Positions 33,009 through 44,693 of a stretch of DNA of 64,000 nucleotides are shown here, piece after piece. This DNA is from Actinotalea lenta. GTDB lineage: Bacteria; Actinomycetota; Actinomycetes; Actinomycetales; Cellulomonadaceae. Location: assembly GCF_030586465.1 (NCBI RefSeq), contig NZ_JAUQYP010000001.1, positions 1-64,000 of the forward strand. The letters run 5' to 3'. A program made the position numbers and the translations under genes. The stretch's first letter is position 1. Every line of letters begins with the position of its first letter. The notes beneath the pieces are model-generated. The model did no database searches and was not told where the DNA came from. It saw only the letters and a program-made list of their open reading frames with translations.

Positions 33009-34307
33009 ATGAAGCGGCACAGACGCCAGGACCCGCCCGGCACCCTGCGGTGGCGCGCCAGGATCCGGCGCGCCGGCATGGGGCGCACCGCGTCCGCGCT
33101 GCTCGCCGTGGTGGCCACCGCGGCCGCCTGCAGCGCGCCCGCCCCCGCCACGACGACCGGTCGGCAGGTCGAGGTCTTCACCTGGTGGGCCAGCGGGGCG
33201 GAGAAGCTCGCGATGGACGTGCTCGTGCAGCGCTTCCGCGCGGAGCACCCGGACGTCGGCTACGTCGACGCGGCCGTGGCGGGGGGCGCCGGGACGGTCG
33301 CCAAGGGTGTGCTCGCGGCCCGATTCGCGGACGGCGACCCGCCGGACACCTTCCAGGTGCACGGCGGGGCCGAGCTGACCGCGCAGGTGTCCGCCGGTCA
33401 CGTGCGCCCGCTCTCCTCGCTGTTCGACCAGGTCGGTCTCGAGGACGTGCTGCCGCCCGTGGTCCTGGACTCGGTGAGCGTGCACGGCGTCCCGTACGCG
33501 GTGCCGGTCGACGTGCACCGCACGAACCTGCTGTGGGCGAACACCGACGTCCTCGCGCAGGCGGGCCTCGACCCGACCGCGCGGTACGACTCGCTGGACT
33601 CCTGGATGGCGGCGCTCGACCAGGTCCGGGCCGCGGGGCTGACCCCCCTGGCGATCGGGTCGACGTGGACCCAGGTGCACCTGCTGGAGGTCGTGCTGCT
33701 GTCGCGCCTGGGGCCCACGACGTACGCCGGGCTGTGGGACGGCACGGCGGACGCCACGTCACCCGAGGTCAAGGCCGCGGTCGAGGACTTCGCCCGCATC
33801 ATGCAGGACACCAACGCCGACCGGGACTCGCTGGACTGGCAGGACGCGACGGGCCGCGTGAACGAGGGACGCGCCGCCTTCGTCGTCATGGGCGACTGGG
33901 CCCAGGAGGTGTTCGACCCTCCGGTGGTGTGGGCACCGTTCCCGGGCACCGCCGACGTGGACGACATCACGGTGGACGCCTTCGCGGCCCCGGTGGGCGC
34001 CGTGCACCCCACGGGCGCGGACGCGTGGCTGTCCACCGTGGCCGGCCTGGACACCCAGGTCGCGTTCGCCAACGCGAAGGGGGCGATCCCCGCGCGCAAC
34101 GACGCGCTGCAGACCTCCCTCGGTGACTACCCGCGCAGCGCGCTGCGCACCTTCCGCACCGCGACCGTGGTGCCCTCCCTGGCGCACGGCATGGCCGCCC
34201 CGCCGCAAGCCGTCGACGACATCACCCGGGCCGTGTCCAGCCTCGCGCGCGGCACCGCCTCGACGGCCCAGGTCGTGGCCGCGTTGGCCGGTGCCGCCTG
34301 GCGCTGA
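33009..34307 (+). CDS. Orphan sugar-binding lipoprotein (extracellular binding protein family 1)
   Basis: A 432-residue family 1 (MalE/UgpB-like) binding protein. The basic leader of about 26 residues is unusually long, then TASALLAVVATAAAC gives a lipoprotein signal (Cys about 41). Mature sequence contains EVFTWWASGAEKLAMDVLVQRF, GDPPDTFQVHGGAEL, GVPYAVPVDVHRTNLLWANTDVL and FVVMGDWAQEVF. These fit di/oligosaccharide binding proteins. No cognate permease follows; it ends 3 nt before the convergent amylase stop. It may supply sugar to a permease elsewhere, or report on it. Confidence 0.82.
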   Translation: MKRHRRQDPPGTLRWRARIRRAGMGRTASALLAVVATAAACSAPAPATTTGRQVEVFTWWASGAEKLAMDVLVQRFRAEHPDVGYVDAAVAGGAGTVAKGVLAARFADGDPPDTFQVHGGAELTAQVSAGHVRPLSSLFDQVGLEDVLPPVVLDSVSVHGVPYAVPVDVHRTNLLWANTDVLAQAGLDPTARYDSLDSWMAALDQVRAAGLTPLAIGSTWTQVHLLEVVLLSRLGPTTYAGLWDGTADATSPEVKAAVEDFARIMQDTNADRDSLDWQDATGRVNEGRAAFVVMGDWAQEVFDPPVVWAPFPGTADVDDITVDAFAAPVGAVHPTGADAWLSTVAGLDTQVAFANAKGAIPARNDALQTSLGDYPRSALRTFRTATVVPSLAHGMAAPPQAVDDITRAVSSLARGTASTAQVVAALAGAAWR

Positions 34308-34310
34308 CGC

Positions 34311-37300
34311 TCACCACACCCGGGGACCGTGCTGGTGCTCCTGCGGGTCGACCAGCACCGCGACGGTCCGCGCGGGGACCGCGGCGGTGCCGGTCGCCGC
34401 GTCCCAGGTGGTCTGCCGGACCACGTCGTCGCTGCCGTGCGCCTGCACCCGCGAGAGCTGCCACGAGGTGTGCGCGAGCCCGTCGACCCGCACCTGCACG
34501 GCGTCCGGTGAGGCGTTGAACACCGCGAGCACACCGTCCAGCCGCGGGTCCACGTCCGGTCCCACGGAGTCGTCGACCCGCATCACGATCACCCCAGGGA
34601 TCGCGTCCGGCCCACCGTCCGGGAAGCTCACCTTGGTGTCGATGAGGTCCGCCGAGCCGAGCCGGAACAGGTCCGTGGAGAACCGCAGCCGGAGCAGGTC
34701 CTCGGCGGCCGCCGACGCGTCGGCGATGTCCGACGGTGCCGGCTTGAGCGACGCGTCCGCGAGCAGCGGCCGGTCGTAGGGCCAGCGCGCCTGGTTGTCC
34801 GCAGCCTGCGGCAGGCCGCGCCCGAAGCCGTTGTCCTGGCCGGTGAAGTCGAGCACGTTGAACCAGTCGCCGGAGTTGTAGGAGTTCTTGTCCAGCGACT
34901 TGCTGCGCAGCAGGTCGGCGCCCGCGTGCCAGAAGGACGGGGTCTGGGCCAGCGCCGTGGTGGACAGGGCCAGGGTGTTCATCCGGACCCGGTCCGCCAT
35001 CGAGGTGTCCGTCGGGAGCTTGTACGTCAGCTCGTCGAAGATCGTCTCGTTGTCGTGCGCGTCGACGTAGGTGATGACCTCGTCCGGCTGGTCGGCGTAG
35101 CCCGCCGGCTGGCCGTTGTAGTCGATCTGCTCACCGGTCTTGACGCTGCCGTCGGAGGTCTCGAAGGCGAAGTCGCGCAGGTTGCCGGCCAGGCCGAGCT
35201 TGACCAGGTCCTCGTCGTGGGCGAGCGTCGCCGCCTGCTGGGCCTGGTCGCCGTTGACGGCCGCCCCGTTCGGGTCGGTGAAGGCCCCGGTGGCGTAGCC
35301 CTGGATCCGCGGGTCCTCGTCGAACGGGCCACCGCCGCGGACGGCGTCACGCAGCCGGTCGGAGAACGTGCCGATCCCCGTGCCGCCGAGCTGGCCCTGC
35401 GTGGCCTGGGTGAACAGCGCGTTGTTCGCGACCTCGCCGAAGTTCCAACCCTCGCCGTACAGGTAGACGTTCTTGCCGTTCACGCCGTCCTTGCGCACGG
35501 TCAGCGCGTCCAGGGCGCCACGCACGGCCTGCATGGTCGCCACCGAGTGGTGCCCCATGAGGTCGAAACGGAAGCCGTCGACCTTGTACTCCTTGGCCCA
35601 CAGCACCACCGAGTCGACCATCATCTTCTGCGCCATCAGGTGCTCGGTCGCCACGTTCTGGCAGCACGTCGAGGTCTCGACCTGACCGATCGCGTTGAGC
35701 CGGTGGTAGTAGCCCGGCACGACCTTGTCCAGGACGCTCTTGTCGTCCTGCCCGCTGGCGGCGGTGTGGTTGAACACCTGGTCGGCGACCACCTGCAAGC
35801 CGATCGCGTGCAGCGAGCCGACCATCTGGCGGTACTCCACGACGCGCGAGGCGCCGTCAGGGTGCACCGCGTACGAGCCCTCCGGGGTCGACCAGTGGAA
35901 CGGGTCGTAGCCCCAGTTGAACCCGTCGGTGTCGGCGACCTGCGCGATGCAGGCCTGCTGCTCGGGCGAGTCCGGCGGGTACGACGCGAGGTCGCACGGC
36001 GGGGTCTGCTGGGCGCTGCGGTCCTCCTCGATCGAGGCGATGTCGAAGGTCGGCAGCAGGTGCACCGTGGTCAGGCGCGCCCTGGCCAGCGAACGCAGGT
36101 GCTGCATGCCCGACCCGTTGACCGTGAACGCCCCGTAGGTGCCACGCAGTGCGGCGGGGACCGTCTGGTCGTTGATCGAGAAGTCGCGCACGTGCAGCTC
36201 GTAGATGGTCTGGTCCACCGGGGCCACGACGGGCTGACGGGCCGCCTTCCACACCGCCGGCTTCGTCGAGGCGTCGTCGAGGTCCACGAGCACCGAGTGC
36301 GTGGAGTTGGTGGTCAGCGCGACCGAGTACGGATCGGTCACGTCGTTGACCTCGACCGCGTCGGTGGTCGGGGCGTACACCGTGACCTCGAAGCGGTACG
36401 CGGCGTTCTTCCACGACCGCTCGCCCCGCACGGACCAGGTGCCGTCGTCCGCGCGCTGCATCGCCACGCGCTGCGGGTCGGCGGAGGTGTCGCCGCCCGG
36501 CCACAGCAGCAGTGCGACGTCCTGCGCGGTGGGTGCCCAGACCCGCACGGTCGGCACGTGACGGCTCCACGTCGCGCCGAGCGTCGCCTCGTTCGCGGCG
36601 CCGGCGTACAGGTCGTCGAGCACGCCAGGGATCTGCACCCCGGTCGCGGCGACCAGTGGTCCGCCGTCCTCGCCGCGGGAGACCAGCACCTTGCCCGTCA
36701 GCCACGCCTCGACGTCGGACTGCGGGGTCGCGCTCGGCAGGTGCAGCGCGAGATACCCGCTGAGCTGCGGGAACCGCGCGAGCTGAGCGTCCGTCAGGCC
36801 CGCCGGGTCGTAGGTCAGCGGCACGGACTCGCCGCCCACCACCTCGCCGTCGGACACCGACACACCGGCGTCCGGAGCGTGGTGCAGCGCGAAGACCTGC
36901 GACGCCGGGTCGCCGCCGCCGAGGTCGGCGGGCAGTGCGACGGTGCTCGCGTCGACCCACTGCGCCGCCCACTGACCCAGTCCGGCCAGCGGTGCGTCCG
37001 TGACCTCGATGCTCAGGACGTGCGTGGTGGTGTCGTAGCTGAACGTGATCGGCTTGCCGCCCGGCGAGCTGAACGGGATGTTCGCCCCGCCCGGCACGCC
37101 GCCGACGCCGTAGTTCACGTCCCACGACCGGCCGACGGCCACCTTGACCTGCCAGCTGCCGGCCGGGACGTCGCTCGTGAACGTGGCGGTGCCGTCACCG
37201 TCGGCGTCCAGCAGGACCGTCCCCAGGCAGGACGGGTCCCAGTCACCGGCACAGCCGACCTCGGACTGGTAGTCCCCGGGCAGCGTGAGCAACGGACCCT

Positions 37301-40061
37301 GCGCGCTCGAGGTCATCTGGTGGGAGACCTCGTCGTAGACGAACGTCACGTCGGTGGTGCCGGTCAGCGAGAACGCGAGGTTCGGCCCGCCGGCCACCCC
37401 GCCCGCGCCGTAGTTCTCGTTCCAGGTTCCACCGATCGCGATCTTGTACTCCCAGTCGCCCGCGGGGACGGTGAAGGTGCCCGCGTACAGGCCGTTGCCC
37501 TGGTAGGCCAGCTGGGTCGCGGTGCAGGCCGGGTCCCAGTCCCCCGGGCAGCCCGACTCGGACTGGTAGGAGCCGGGCACGGTCACCTGGAGGTTGCCCA
37601 GGTCACCGCCGGATGGCGGGGAGGCGACCGCGCCGTCGACCGCGAAGCCGACCGAGCCGTAGGTCGACGCCGCGGCGTGCTGGCCGGCAGCGTCCGTGGT
37701 GACCGCGCGGTACTCGACCAAGGTGCCATCGGCCATGCCGCGCACGTCGGCGACGACACCGGGTGTGGTGTCCTCGGCGGTGCCCAGCGGCGTCCAGGCG
37801 CTGTCGCCCACGACGCGGTAGGCGAACGAGGTCTGCTGCCAGGCGTCGGGCACGTCGGCCTGCACGGCCGGCTGACCGGTCAGGGCCGCACCCGGGCTCG
37901 GCACCGAGACCGCGACGGTGTCGGTGGCCGGGATGGCCACGGTGGTGTCCGCGCCCAGGACCACGGCGCCGAGCGCAGGCACCGTCAGCGTGACCACGCC
38001 GTCGGCATCGGCCGTGACCGACGCGGCGGTCCCGTACTCGCCGGTGAACGTCGCGCCGGGCGTCAGCGTGGTGACGTGCACCGTCGCGTCGGCGACGCCG
38101 TTGTTGAGTGCGACCAGGTGCTCGACCTTCTCGGTCGGGTCGACCCGGGAGAACGCGTAGACGCTGTCGGCGTCGTCCGGCCGCTCGATCTGCGCCCCGG
38201 TGACCAGCGCGGGCGTCGAGGCCCGCAGCGCCGCGAGCTCTGCGATGTGCGCGTACAGCGGGGCGCTCGTGTCGTAGCGGTCGACCGACCCTGCGGTCTC
38301 ACCGGTGAGCAGCTGCTGGTTGGCGTACTCGTCGACCTGGGTCGCGAACATGTCCTGCCGGGCGTCCTTGTCGGTGCCGCCGAGGCTGCCGTCGCCCTCG
38401 AAGCCCTGCTCGTCGCCGTAGTAGACCACCGGCTGCCCGCGGGACAGGAACATCAGCGAGTGCGCGAGCTCCGAGCGCGCCAGGCCGTCCGGGTCGTCCT
38501 TGACCAGGTACCCGAACCGGCCCATGTCGTGGTTGCCGAGGAAGGTCGGCAGCGCCGTCGCGCTCGAGTGCGGCGTGGTGTACCAGTCGTCCGAGGCGAA
38601 CAGGCTCGACAGCGTGTCCGGGCTGAAGCCGCGCGCGAACGTCGAGGCGGCGGACTGGAACGCGAAGTCGAGCACCGAGCTCATGTCGGTGTCGCGCACG
38701 TACGGGGCGGTCTTGGTCGCGTCGGCGTCGTAGACCTCGCCGAACATGAAGAAGTCGTCCTTGCCGATCGCGTGGGCGTGCGCCTGCACGGCCGCGGTGA
38801 ACTGCGTCCAGAACTCGGTGTTGACGTGCTTGACGGTGTCGATCCGGAAGCCGTCGACGCCCAGGTCCACCCACGCGTCGTAGACGTCGATGAAGCCTTG
38901 GACGACGGCCGGGTCCTCGGTCATGAGGTCGTCCAGGCCCGCGAAGTCGCCGTACGTCGAGGACTCGCCGGTGTAGGTCGAGTTCCCGCGGTTGTGGTAC
39001 TTCGTCACGTCGTTGAGCCAGGCGGGGACCTTGACGTTCGCCTCGGCCGGGTCGACGACGGGCACGTACGGGAACGACGTGGCCGGGTCGAGCGTCGGGA
39101 ACGTCGAGCCGCCGGCGTAGTCGGCCGGGTCGAACGCGGTGCCGCTGGCGTCGGTGTACGGACGCGTGGCCTTGTCGACGTAGTCGTGCCCGCCGCCCTG
39201 GTACGAGATCACGTCGGCGGTGTGGTTGGTGATGATGTCGAAGTAGACCTTGATGCCCCGGGCGTGCGCATCGGCGATGAGGGACTGGAGCTCGGCGTTG
39301 GTGCCCAGGTGCGGGTCGATCCGGGTGAAGTCGGTGATCCAGTACCCGTGGTAGCCGGCGGAGGCGTCCGCGCCGGTGCCCTGCACGGGCTTGTTGACGA
39401 ACGACGGCGTGAGCCAGATCGCCGTCGTACCCAGGCCCTGGATGTAGTCCAGGTGGCTGCGCAGCCCGGCCAGGTCACCGCCGTGGTAGAAGCCCTTGTC
39501 GGTCGGGTCGAAGCCGCTGACCAGGCGGTCCGCAGCCAACCCCCCGGTGTCGTTGGAGGTGTCGCCGTTGGCGAACCGGTCCGTCATGACGAAGTAGAAC
39601 TGCTGGCCGGCGCCGGTCTCGCGCACGGGTGCGGCGACCAGGGCGGCGTCGGCCGCCGTGTACCCGCCGGCGAGGTCCACGGGGGTGACCGCGATGAGGT
39701 GGGTCGCCTCGTCGAACGCGAACCGCAGACGGGTGTCGCCGGCGATCGTCAACGGCGCGTTGTCCCCGCCGCCCTCGCGGCCGTAGGACTCGTCCCACGC
39801 ATCGTTGTAGGCGACCTTGTACTGCCACGTGCCGGCCGGGACGTCGAACTCGGCCGACCAGGTGCCGTCCCCGGCGGCGGTGAGCTCGGTGGCGGCGCAG
39901 TCCGGCTGCCAGTCGCCCGGACAGCCGAGCTCGGACTGGAGATCACCCACCAGCGCGATCGTCGTGCCGGCCGCGGCGGCGGGCACGAGCGGCACCACGG
40001 CGCCGGCGGCGGCGATCCCGAGCGCGGTGAGCAGGGCGAATGAACGGGCGGCGCGTGTCAT
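34311..40061 (-). CDS. Secreted bifunctional alpha-amylase/pullulanase with three X25-type modules
   Basis: A 1916-residue secreted starch degrader. Order: Sec signal (1-33); an X25-like starch-binding module (about 35-125); an alpha-amylase GH13 domain (about 150-700) with [13 protein letters not shown] (nucleophile Asp), MFGEVYD (acid Glu) and [11 protein letters not shown]; a fibronectin-like domain (about 715-800); two more X25-like modules (about 823-917, 923-1017); then a pullulanase (CBM48-like domain, then GH13_14 about 1283-1900) with [25 protein letters not shown], and [13 protein letters not shown]. It can cut alpha-1,4 and alpha-1,6 bonds. The ATG at 40061 follows GAAGGGG. No cell-wall anchor is visible. 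Confidence 0.93.
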   Translation of the reverse strand: MTRAARSFALLTALGIAAAGAVVPLVPAAAAGTTIALVGDLQSELGCPGDWQPDCAATELTAAGDGTWSAEFDVPAGTWQYKVAYNDAWDESYGREGGGDNAPLTIAGDTRLRFAFDEATHLIAVTPVDLAGGYTAADAALVAAPVRETGAGQQFYFVMTDRFANGDTSNDTGGLAADRLVSGFDPTDKGFYHGGDLAGLRSHLDYIQGLGTTAIWLTPSFVNKPVQGTGADASAGYHGYWITDFTRIDPHLGTNAELQSLIADAHARGIKVYFDIITNHTADVISYQGGGHDYVDKATRPYTDASGTAFDPADYAGGSTFPTLDPATSFPYVPVVDPAEANVKVPAWLNDVTKYHNRGNSTYTGESSTYGDFAGLDDLMTEDPAVVQGFIDVYDAWVDLGVDGFRIDTVKHVNTEFWTQFTAAVQAHAHAIGKDDFFMFGEVYDADATKTAPYVRDTDMSSVLDFAFQSAASTFARGFSPDTLSSLFASDDWYTTPHSSATALPTFLGNHDMGRFGYLVKDDPDGLARSELAHSLMFLSRGQPVVYYGDEQGFEGDGSLGGTDKDARQDMFATQVDEYANQQLLTGETAGSVDRYDTSAPLYAHIAELAALRASTPALVTGAQIERPDDADSVYAFSRVDPTEKVEHLVALNNGVADATVHVTTLTPGATFTGEYGTAASVTADADGVVTLTVPALGAVVLGADTTVAIPATDTVAVSVPSPGAALTGQPAVQADVPDAWQQTSFAYRVVGDSAWTPLGTAEDTTPGVVADVRGMADGTLVEYRAVTTDAAGQHAAASTYGSVGFAVDGAVASPPSGGDLGNLQVTVPGSYQSESGCPGDWDPACTATQLAYQGNGLYAGTFTVPAGDWEYKIAIGGTWNENYGAGGVAGGPNLAFSLTGTTDVTFVYDEVSHQMTSSAQGPLLTLPGDYQSEVGCAGDWDPSCLGTVLLDADGDGTATFTSDVPAGSWQVKVAVGRSWDVNYGVGGVPGGANIPFSSPGGKPITFSYDTTTHVLSIEVTDAPLAGLGQWAAQWVDASTVALPADLGGGDPASQVFALHHAPDAGVSVSDGEVVGGESVPLTYDPAGLTDAQLARFPQLSGYLALHLPSATPQSDVEAWLTGKVLVSRGEDGGPLVAATGVQIPGVLDDLYAGAANEATLGATWSRHVPTVRVWAPTAQDVALLLWPGGDTSADPQRVAMQRADDGTWSVRGERSWKNAAYRFEVTVYAPTTDAVEVNDVTDPYSVALTTNSTHSVLVDLDDASTKPAVWKAARQPVVAPVDQTIYELHVRDFSINDQTVPAALRGTYGAFTVNGSGMQHLRSLARARLTTVHLLPTFDIASIEEDRSAQQTPPCDLASYPPDSPEQQACIAQVADTDGFNWGYDPFHWSTPEGSYAVHPDGASRVVEYRQMVGSLHAIGLQVVADQVFNHTAASGQDDKSVLDKVVPGYYHRLNAIGQVETSTCCQNVATEHLMAQKMMVDSVVLWAKEYKVDGFRFDLMGHHSVATMQAVRGALDALTVRKDGVNGKNVYLYGEGWNFGEVANNALFTQATQGQLGGTGIGTFSDRLRDAVRGGGPFDEDPRIQGYATGAFTDPNGAAVNGDQAQQAATLAHDEDLVKLGLAGNLRDFAFETSDGSVKTGEQIDYNGQPAGYADQPDEVITYVDAHDNETIFDELTYKLPTDTSMADRVRMNTLALSTTALAQTPSFWHAGADLLRSKSLDKNSYNSGDWFNVLDFTGQDNGFGRGLPQAADNQARWPYDRPLLADASLKPAPSDIADASAAAEDLLRLRFSTDLFRLGSADLIDTKVSFPDGGPDAIPGVIVMRVDDSVGPDVDPRLDGVLAVFNASPDAVQVRVDGLAHTSWQLSRVQAHGSDDVVRQTTWDAATGTAAVPARTVAVLVDPQEHQHGPRVW

Positions 40062-40137
40062 GTGGACCCCTTCGTCCGGCGAGGCCCGGGTCCCCACCGG
40101 GCTGCTCGCGGCCCGATCCCCCAACCGGGCACCCGCG

Positions 40138-40177
40138 ACCCTAGCCGCCTTCTTGCAGCGACTGCAAGACCTTGCAG
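40138..40177 (-). promoter_or_regulatory. Starch-regulon-type operator and promoter of the amylase-pullulanase
   Basis: CTGCAAGACCTTGCAG (40162-40177) is a perfect 7-bp inverted repeat around AC. It overlaps a second inverted repeat CTTGCA-N5-TGCAAG (40152-40168). On the minus strand TTGCAG (40167-40162), 18 nt, TAGGGT (40143-40138) reads as a promoter, so a bound repressor would block the -35 box. Similar TTGCAG/CTTGCAAG repeats control amylase and maltose genes in other actinobacteria through MalR-type LacI repressors (established for Streptomyces). Confidence 0.7.
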
Positions 40178-40195
40178 CGGATCGTGCGCACCGCC

Positions 40196-40331
40196 CCTCT
40201 CCCCCCACCGAGCGGCGCACCCTCTCCCCCCACCGAGCGGCGCACCTGCAGGTGAGCGGTGTGCCTGGAGGCGCGCCACTCGCCTGCAGGTGCGCCGCTC
40301 ACGGGTGAGGGTGCGCCGCTCACGGGTGAGG
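40196..40331. repeat. Opposed tandem repeats built on GAGCGGCGCAC
   Basis: Two 25-bp units ending in GAGCGGCGCAC lie at 40196-40220 and 40221-40245. After a palindromic CACCTGCAGGTG stretch, two 21-bp units beginning GTGCGCCGCTC (the reverse complement of the 11-mer) lie at 40290-40310 and 40311-40331. The arrangement is a large interrupted inverted repeat, like bacterial interspersed mosaic elements. It lies between the amylase promoter and the DUF167 gene. Confidence 0.8.
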
Positions 40332-40393
40332 GTGCGCCAGCTGCCGGCCTCGCGGACCAGCGGGCTGGACCGGGGCGAGGGGCGGGGGGCGGG

Positions 40394-40705
40394 TCAGGTG
40401 GTCAGGGCGCGGGTGCGGGCGGCGGCGGTTGCGGGGTCCAGGTCGAGGGCGACGAGCTTGTCGCGGCTGGTCGCGCCGGAGACGAGCCGGACCTGGCGGC
40501 GTCGCAGACCGAACGCGTCGGCAACCGCGGCGAGGGCGGCCTCCGTGGCGGCGCCGTCGACGGCGCGCGCCGTCACGGCCACCACGAGGCGGTCACCGTG
40601 GGCGCCGCCGACCGTGGTGCGCGAGGCGCCGGGCTTCACGCGGATCGCGACCCGCGCCTCGACAGCCCCATCGCCCTGCGCGCGCCGACGCCCGTGCCCA
40701 CTCAC
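40394..40705 (-). CDS. DUF167 (YggU-family) protein
   Basis: A 103-residue DUF167 protein: [16 protein letters not shown] and the closing [23 protein letters not shown] match the family (usual form RxxxVxLxxGxxSRxKxVxI). The fold is a small beta-alpha sandwich of unknown function. The GTG at 40705 gives a normal length; longer starts extend into low-complexity sequence. It lies downstream of mdh on the same strand, beyond a hairpin, and its message is probably separate. Confidence 0.8.
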   Translation of the reverse strand: MSGHGRRRAQGDGAVEARVAIRVKPGASRTTVGGAHGDRLVVAVTARAVDGAATEAALAAVADAFGLRRRQVRLVSGATSRDKLVALDLDPATAAARTRALTT

Positions 40706-40836
40706 GGCACCGATCGTGCCCGCCCACCCGCGTCCGCCGCCACCCAGCGGCCCACGGGCACGTCCGTCCGCCGCCACCGGCGCTGTGCGTGGGACGTCGG
40801 TCCGTGCCCGCGGCGTGCGGCCAGCAGCACTCGACG

Positions 40837-40875
40837 GTGAAGCGTTCCCGTCACATGGCGACGGCAACGCTTCAC
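40837..40875 (-). terminator. Long stem-loop after mdh
   Basis: GTGAAGCGTT (40837-40846) pairs with AACGCTTCAC (40866-40875). One mismatch on, CCGTC pairs with GACGG, leaving a 7-nt loop: 15 of 16 pairs matched. It starts 22 nt after the mdh stop on the minus strand. There is no T-run, as is common for actinobacterial terminators. Confidence 0.75.
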
Positions 40876-40897
40876 GCCCCGTCCGGCAGGGTCGAGG

Positions 40898-43270
<2,373 letters not shown>

Positions 43271-43278
43271 ATACTTCG

Positions 43279-43333
43279 CGCCCCGCGAGCGCCCCGGCAG
43301 CGCCCCGCGAGCGCCCCGCGAGCGCCCCGGCAG
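43279..43333 (+). repeat. Five 11-bp tandem repeats upstream of the icd promoter
   Basis: Five units of CGCCCCGCGAG or CGCCCCGGCAG lie head to tail from 43279 to 43333, then decay. They lie between the icd promoter and the aquaporin gene, with an 11-bp period close to one DNA turn. Confidence 0.7.
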
Positions 43334-43405
43334 CGCCTCGGACTGGCCCCGCCGGGCCGTGCGCGGTGGCATGATGCCCGCAGCCACGTCCAGGAGAGGA
43401 CCCCC

Positions 43406-44413
43406 ATGCCCACCGACCCCCCACCGCCGCGCGGGTCCGAGCCCGTGGCGCCGGACTCCCCCAGCCCCGCGCCCCGTTGGACCGCGGAGCCCGCCCCGGC
43501 GTGGACGACGCCCGCCGGTGAACCCGCACGCCCGGCGTACGACCCGCTCGCAACGCCCCCGACGGACCAGGGGCCCTACCCGCCGGACGACGACGCCGAG
43601 CCCCCCACGGAGTACGGCCTGCTCACCCGGCTGGGCGCGGAGGCGTTCGGGACGTTCGCCCTGGTCCTGGTGGTGGTGGGCACGCTGCTGTACGGCACGA
43701 CGTTCTTCAACACCCCCAGCGAGCTCGGCGCGCTGGGCACGAGCCTCGCGGCCGGGCTGGCACTGATCGGCCTGTACGGCGCGTTCGTGCACGTCTCCGG
43801 CGCGCACCTGAACCCCGCCGTGTCCGTCGCGTCGGCCATCGCAGGCCGCATCACCGCCGTGGACGCGGCGTTCTACGTGGTCGCACAGCTCATCGGCGGG
43901 GCACTCGCCGCGACGGTGCTCTACGCCACCATCCCGGTCCAGCTGGCCACGATGGCCGGCGCCGACGGACCCGCGGGGTTCCTCGCCAAGACCGCGAACG
44001 GCTGGGGTGAGGCGTCGGCGCTGTCCGTCCTCAGCAGCGGGCAGGTCGAGTTCGGCCTGGTCGCGGCGCTGCTCGTGGAGACGCTGGGCAGCGCGATCCT
44101 CGTGGGCGTCGTGCTGGCCGGTCGGCCCTCCGCGCGCTCGGCGACCGCCGTCGGCGCCACCTACGGCGCGCTGATCCTGCTCGCGGCGCCGATCACCGGC
44201 GGCGGGTTCAACCCGGCGCGGTCCACCGCGGTCGCCCTGCTGTCCATCGGCTCGGGCGCGCCGGCGATCGGTCAGCTCTGGCTGTTCTGGGTGGCGCCGC
44301 TGGTGGGCGGCATGCTCGCCGGCCTGGCGAAGCTCGCGTTCGGGCTGCGCGAGAGGGCCCCGCTCGGGACGGTCCCCGACCTGGACGAGGATGCCGAGGC
44401 GCGCGAGGTCTGA
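43406..44413 (+). CDS. Aquaporin/glycerol-facilitator (MIP family) with proline-rich N-terminus
   Basis: A 335-residue MIP channel. Residues 1-75 are Pro/Asp/Ser-rich and disordered, then six membrane segments with two half-helices carrying NPA boxes: [11 protein letters not shown] (about 136) and [10 protein letters not shown] (about 269). The second NPA is followed by Arg, the selectivity-filter arginine. The mature channel size is normal. AGGAGAGG precedes the ATG at 43406. It passes water or small neutral solutes; a glycerol versus water preference cannot be told. Divergent from icd. Confidence 0.9.
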   Translation: MPTDPPPPRGSEPVAPDSPSPAPRWTAEPAPAWTTPAGEPARPAYDPLATPPTDQGPYPPDDDAEPPTEYGLLTRLGAEAFGTFALVLVVVGTLLYGTTFFNTPSELGALGTSLAAGLALIGLYGAFVHVSGAHLNPAVSVASAIAGRITAVDAAFYVVAQLIGGALAATVLYATIPVQLATMAGADGPAGFLAKTANGWGEASALSVLSSGQVEFGLVAALLVETLGSAILVGVVLAGRPSARSATAVGATYGALILLAAPITGGGFNPARSTAVALLSIGSGAPAIGQLWLFWVAPLVGGMLAGLAKLAFGLRERAPLGTVPDLDEDAEAREV

Positions 44414-44420
44414 CCCGCGC

Positions 44421-44669
44421 TCACAGCGGCAGGCTCGTCGCGAGCACGGCGATCGCCACCGCGAGGACCACGGACACGGCCACGTCCACGGGCCACGAGC
44501 GCACGGCCAGCGCCTCAGGTCGTTCGCGGCGCCACACCCAGCGCGCGGCGGCGACCAGGATCAGCAGCCCCGACATCGCGAACGCTGCCGCCTCGGCGCC
44601 GGCGACCGCGGCGACCACCCCGACCACGCCCACGGCCGCCGCGACGATCCACACGGCACCGGCCCTCAC
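44421..44669 (-). CDS. Small DUF3017-like membrane protein
   Basis: An 82-residue protein with three hydrophobic segments and the closing pattern EALAVRSWPVDVAVSVVLAVAIAVLA, typical of DUF3017. The GTG at 44669 lies 8 nt after a TAGTGT -10 box, so I prefer it to the GTG at 44681. The gene is convergent with the aquaporin gene (7 nt apart) and divergent from the oxidoreductase. Function is unknown; the family is restricted to actinobacteria. Confidence 0.72.
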   Translation of the reverse strand: MRAGAVWIVAAAVGVVGVVAAVAGAEAAAFAMSGLLILVAAARWVWRRERPEALAVRSWPVDVAVSVVLAVAIAVLATSLPL

Positions 44670-44677
44670 GCCGCCGC

Positions 44678-44687
44678 ACACTACCGT
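44678..44687. promoter_or_regulatory. Overlapping divergent -10 boxes
   Basis: Minus-strand TAGTGT (44683-44678) and plus-strand TACCGT (44682-44687) overlap by two bases. The first lies 8 nt from the DUF3017-like GTG and the second 6 nt from the oxidoreductase ATG. Both messages would be leaderless, and only one polymerase could occupy the site at a time. Confidence 0.55.
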
Positions 44688-44693
44688 GGCGGG

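Noticed and set aside
34926-40043. Long open frame on the plus strand opposite the amylase-pullulanase
   Set aside because: It is antisense to a protein with two full GH13 motif sets, is Arg/Val/Gly-rich without domains, and arises from strong third-position GC bias.
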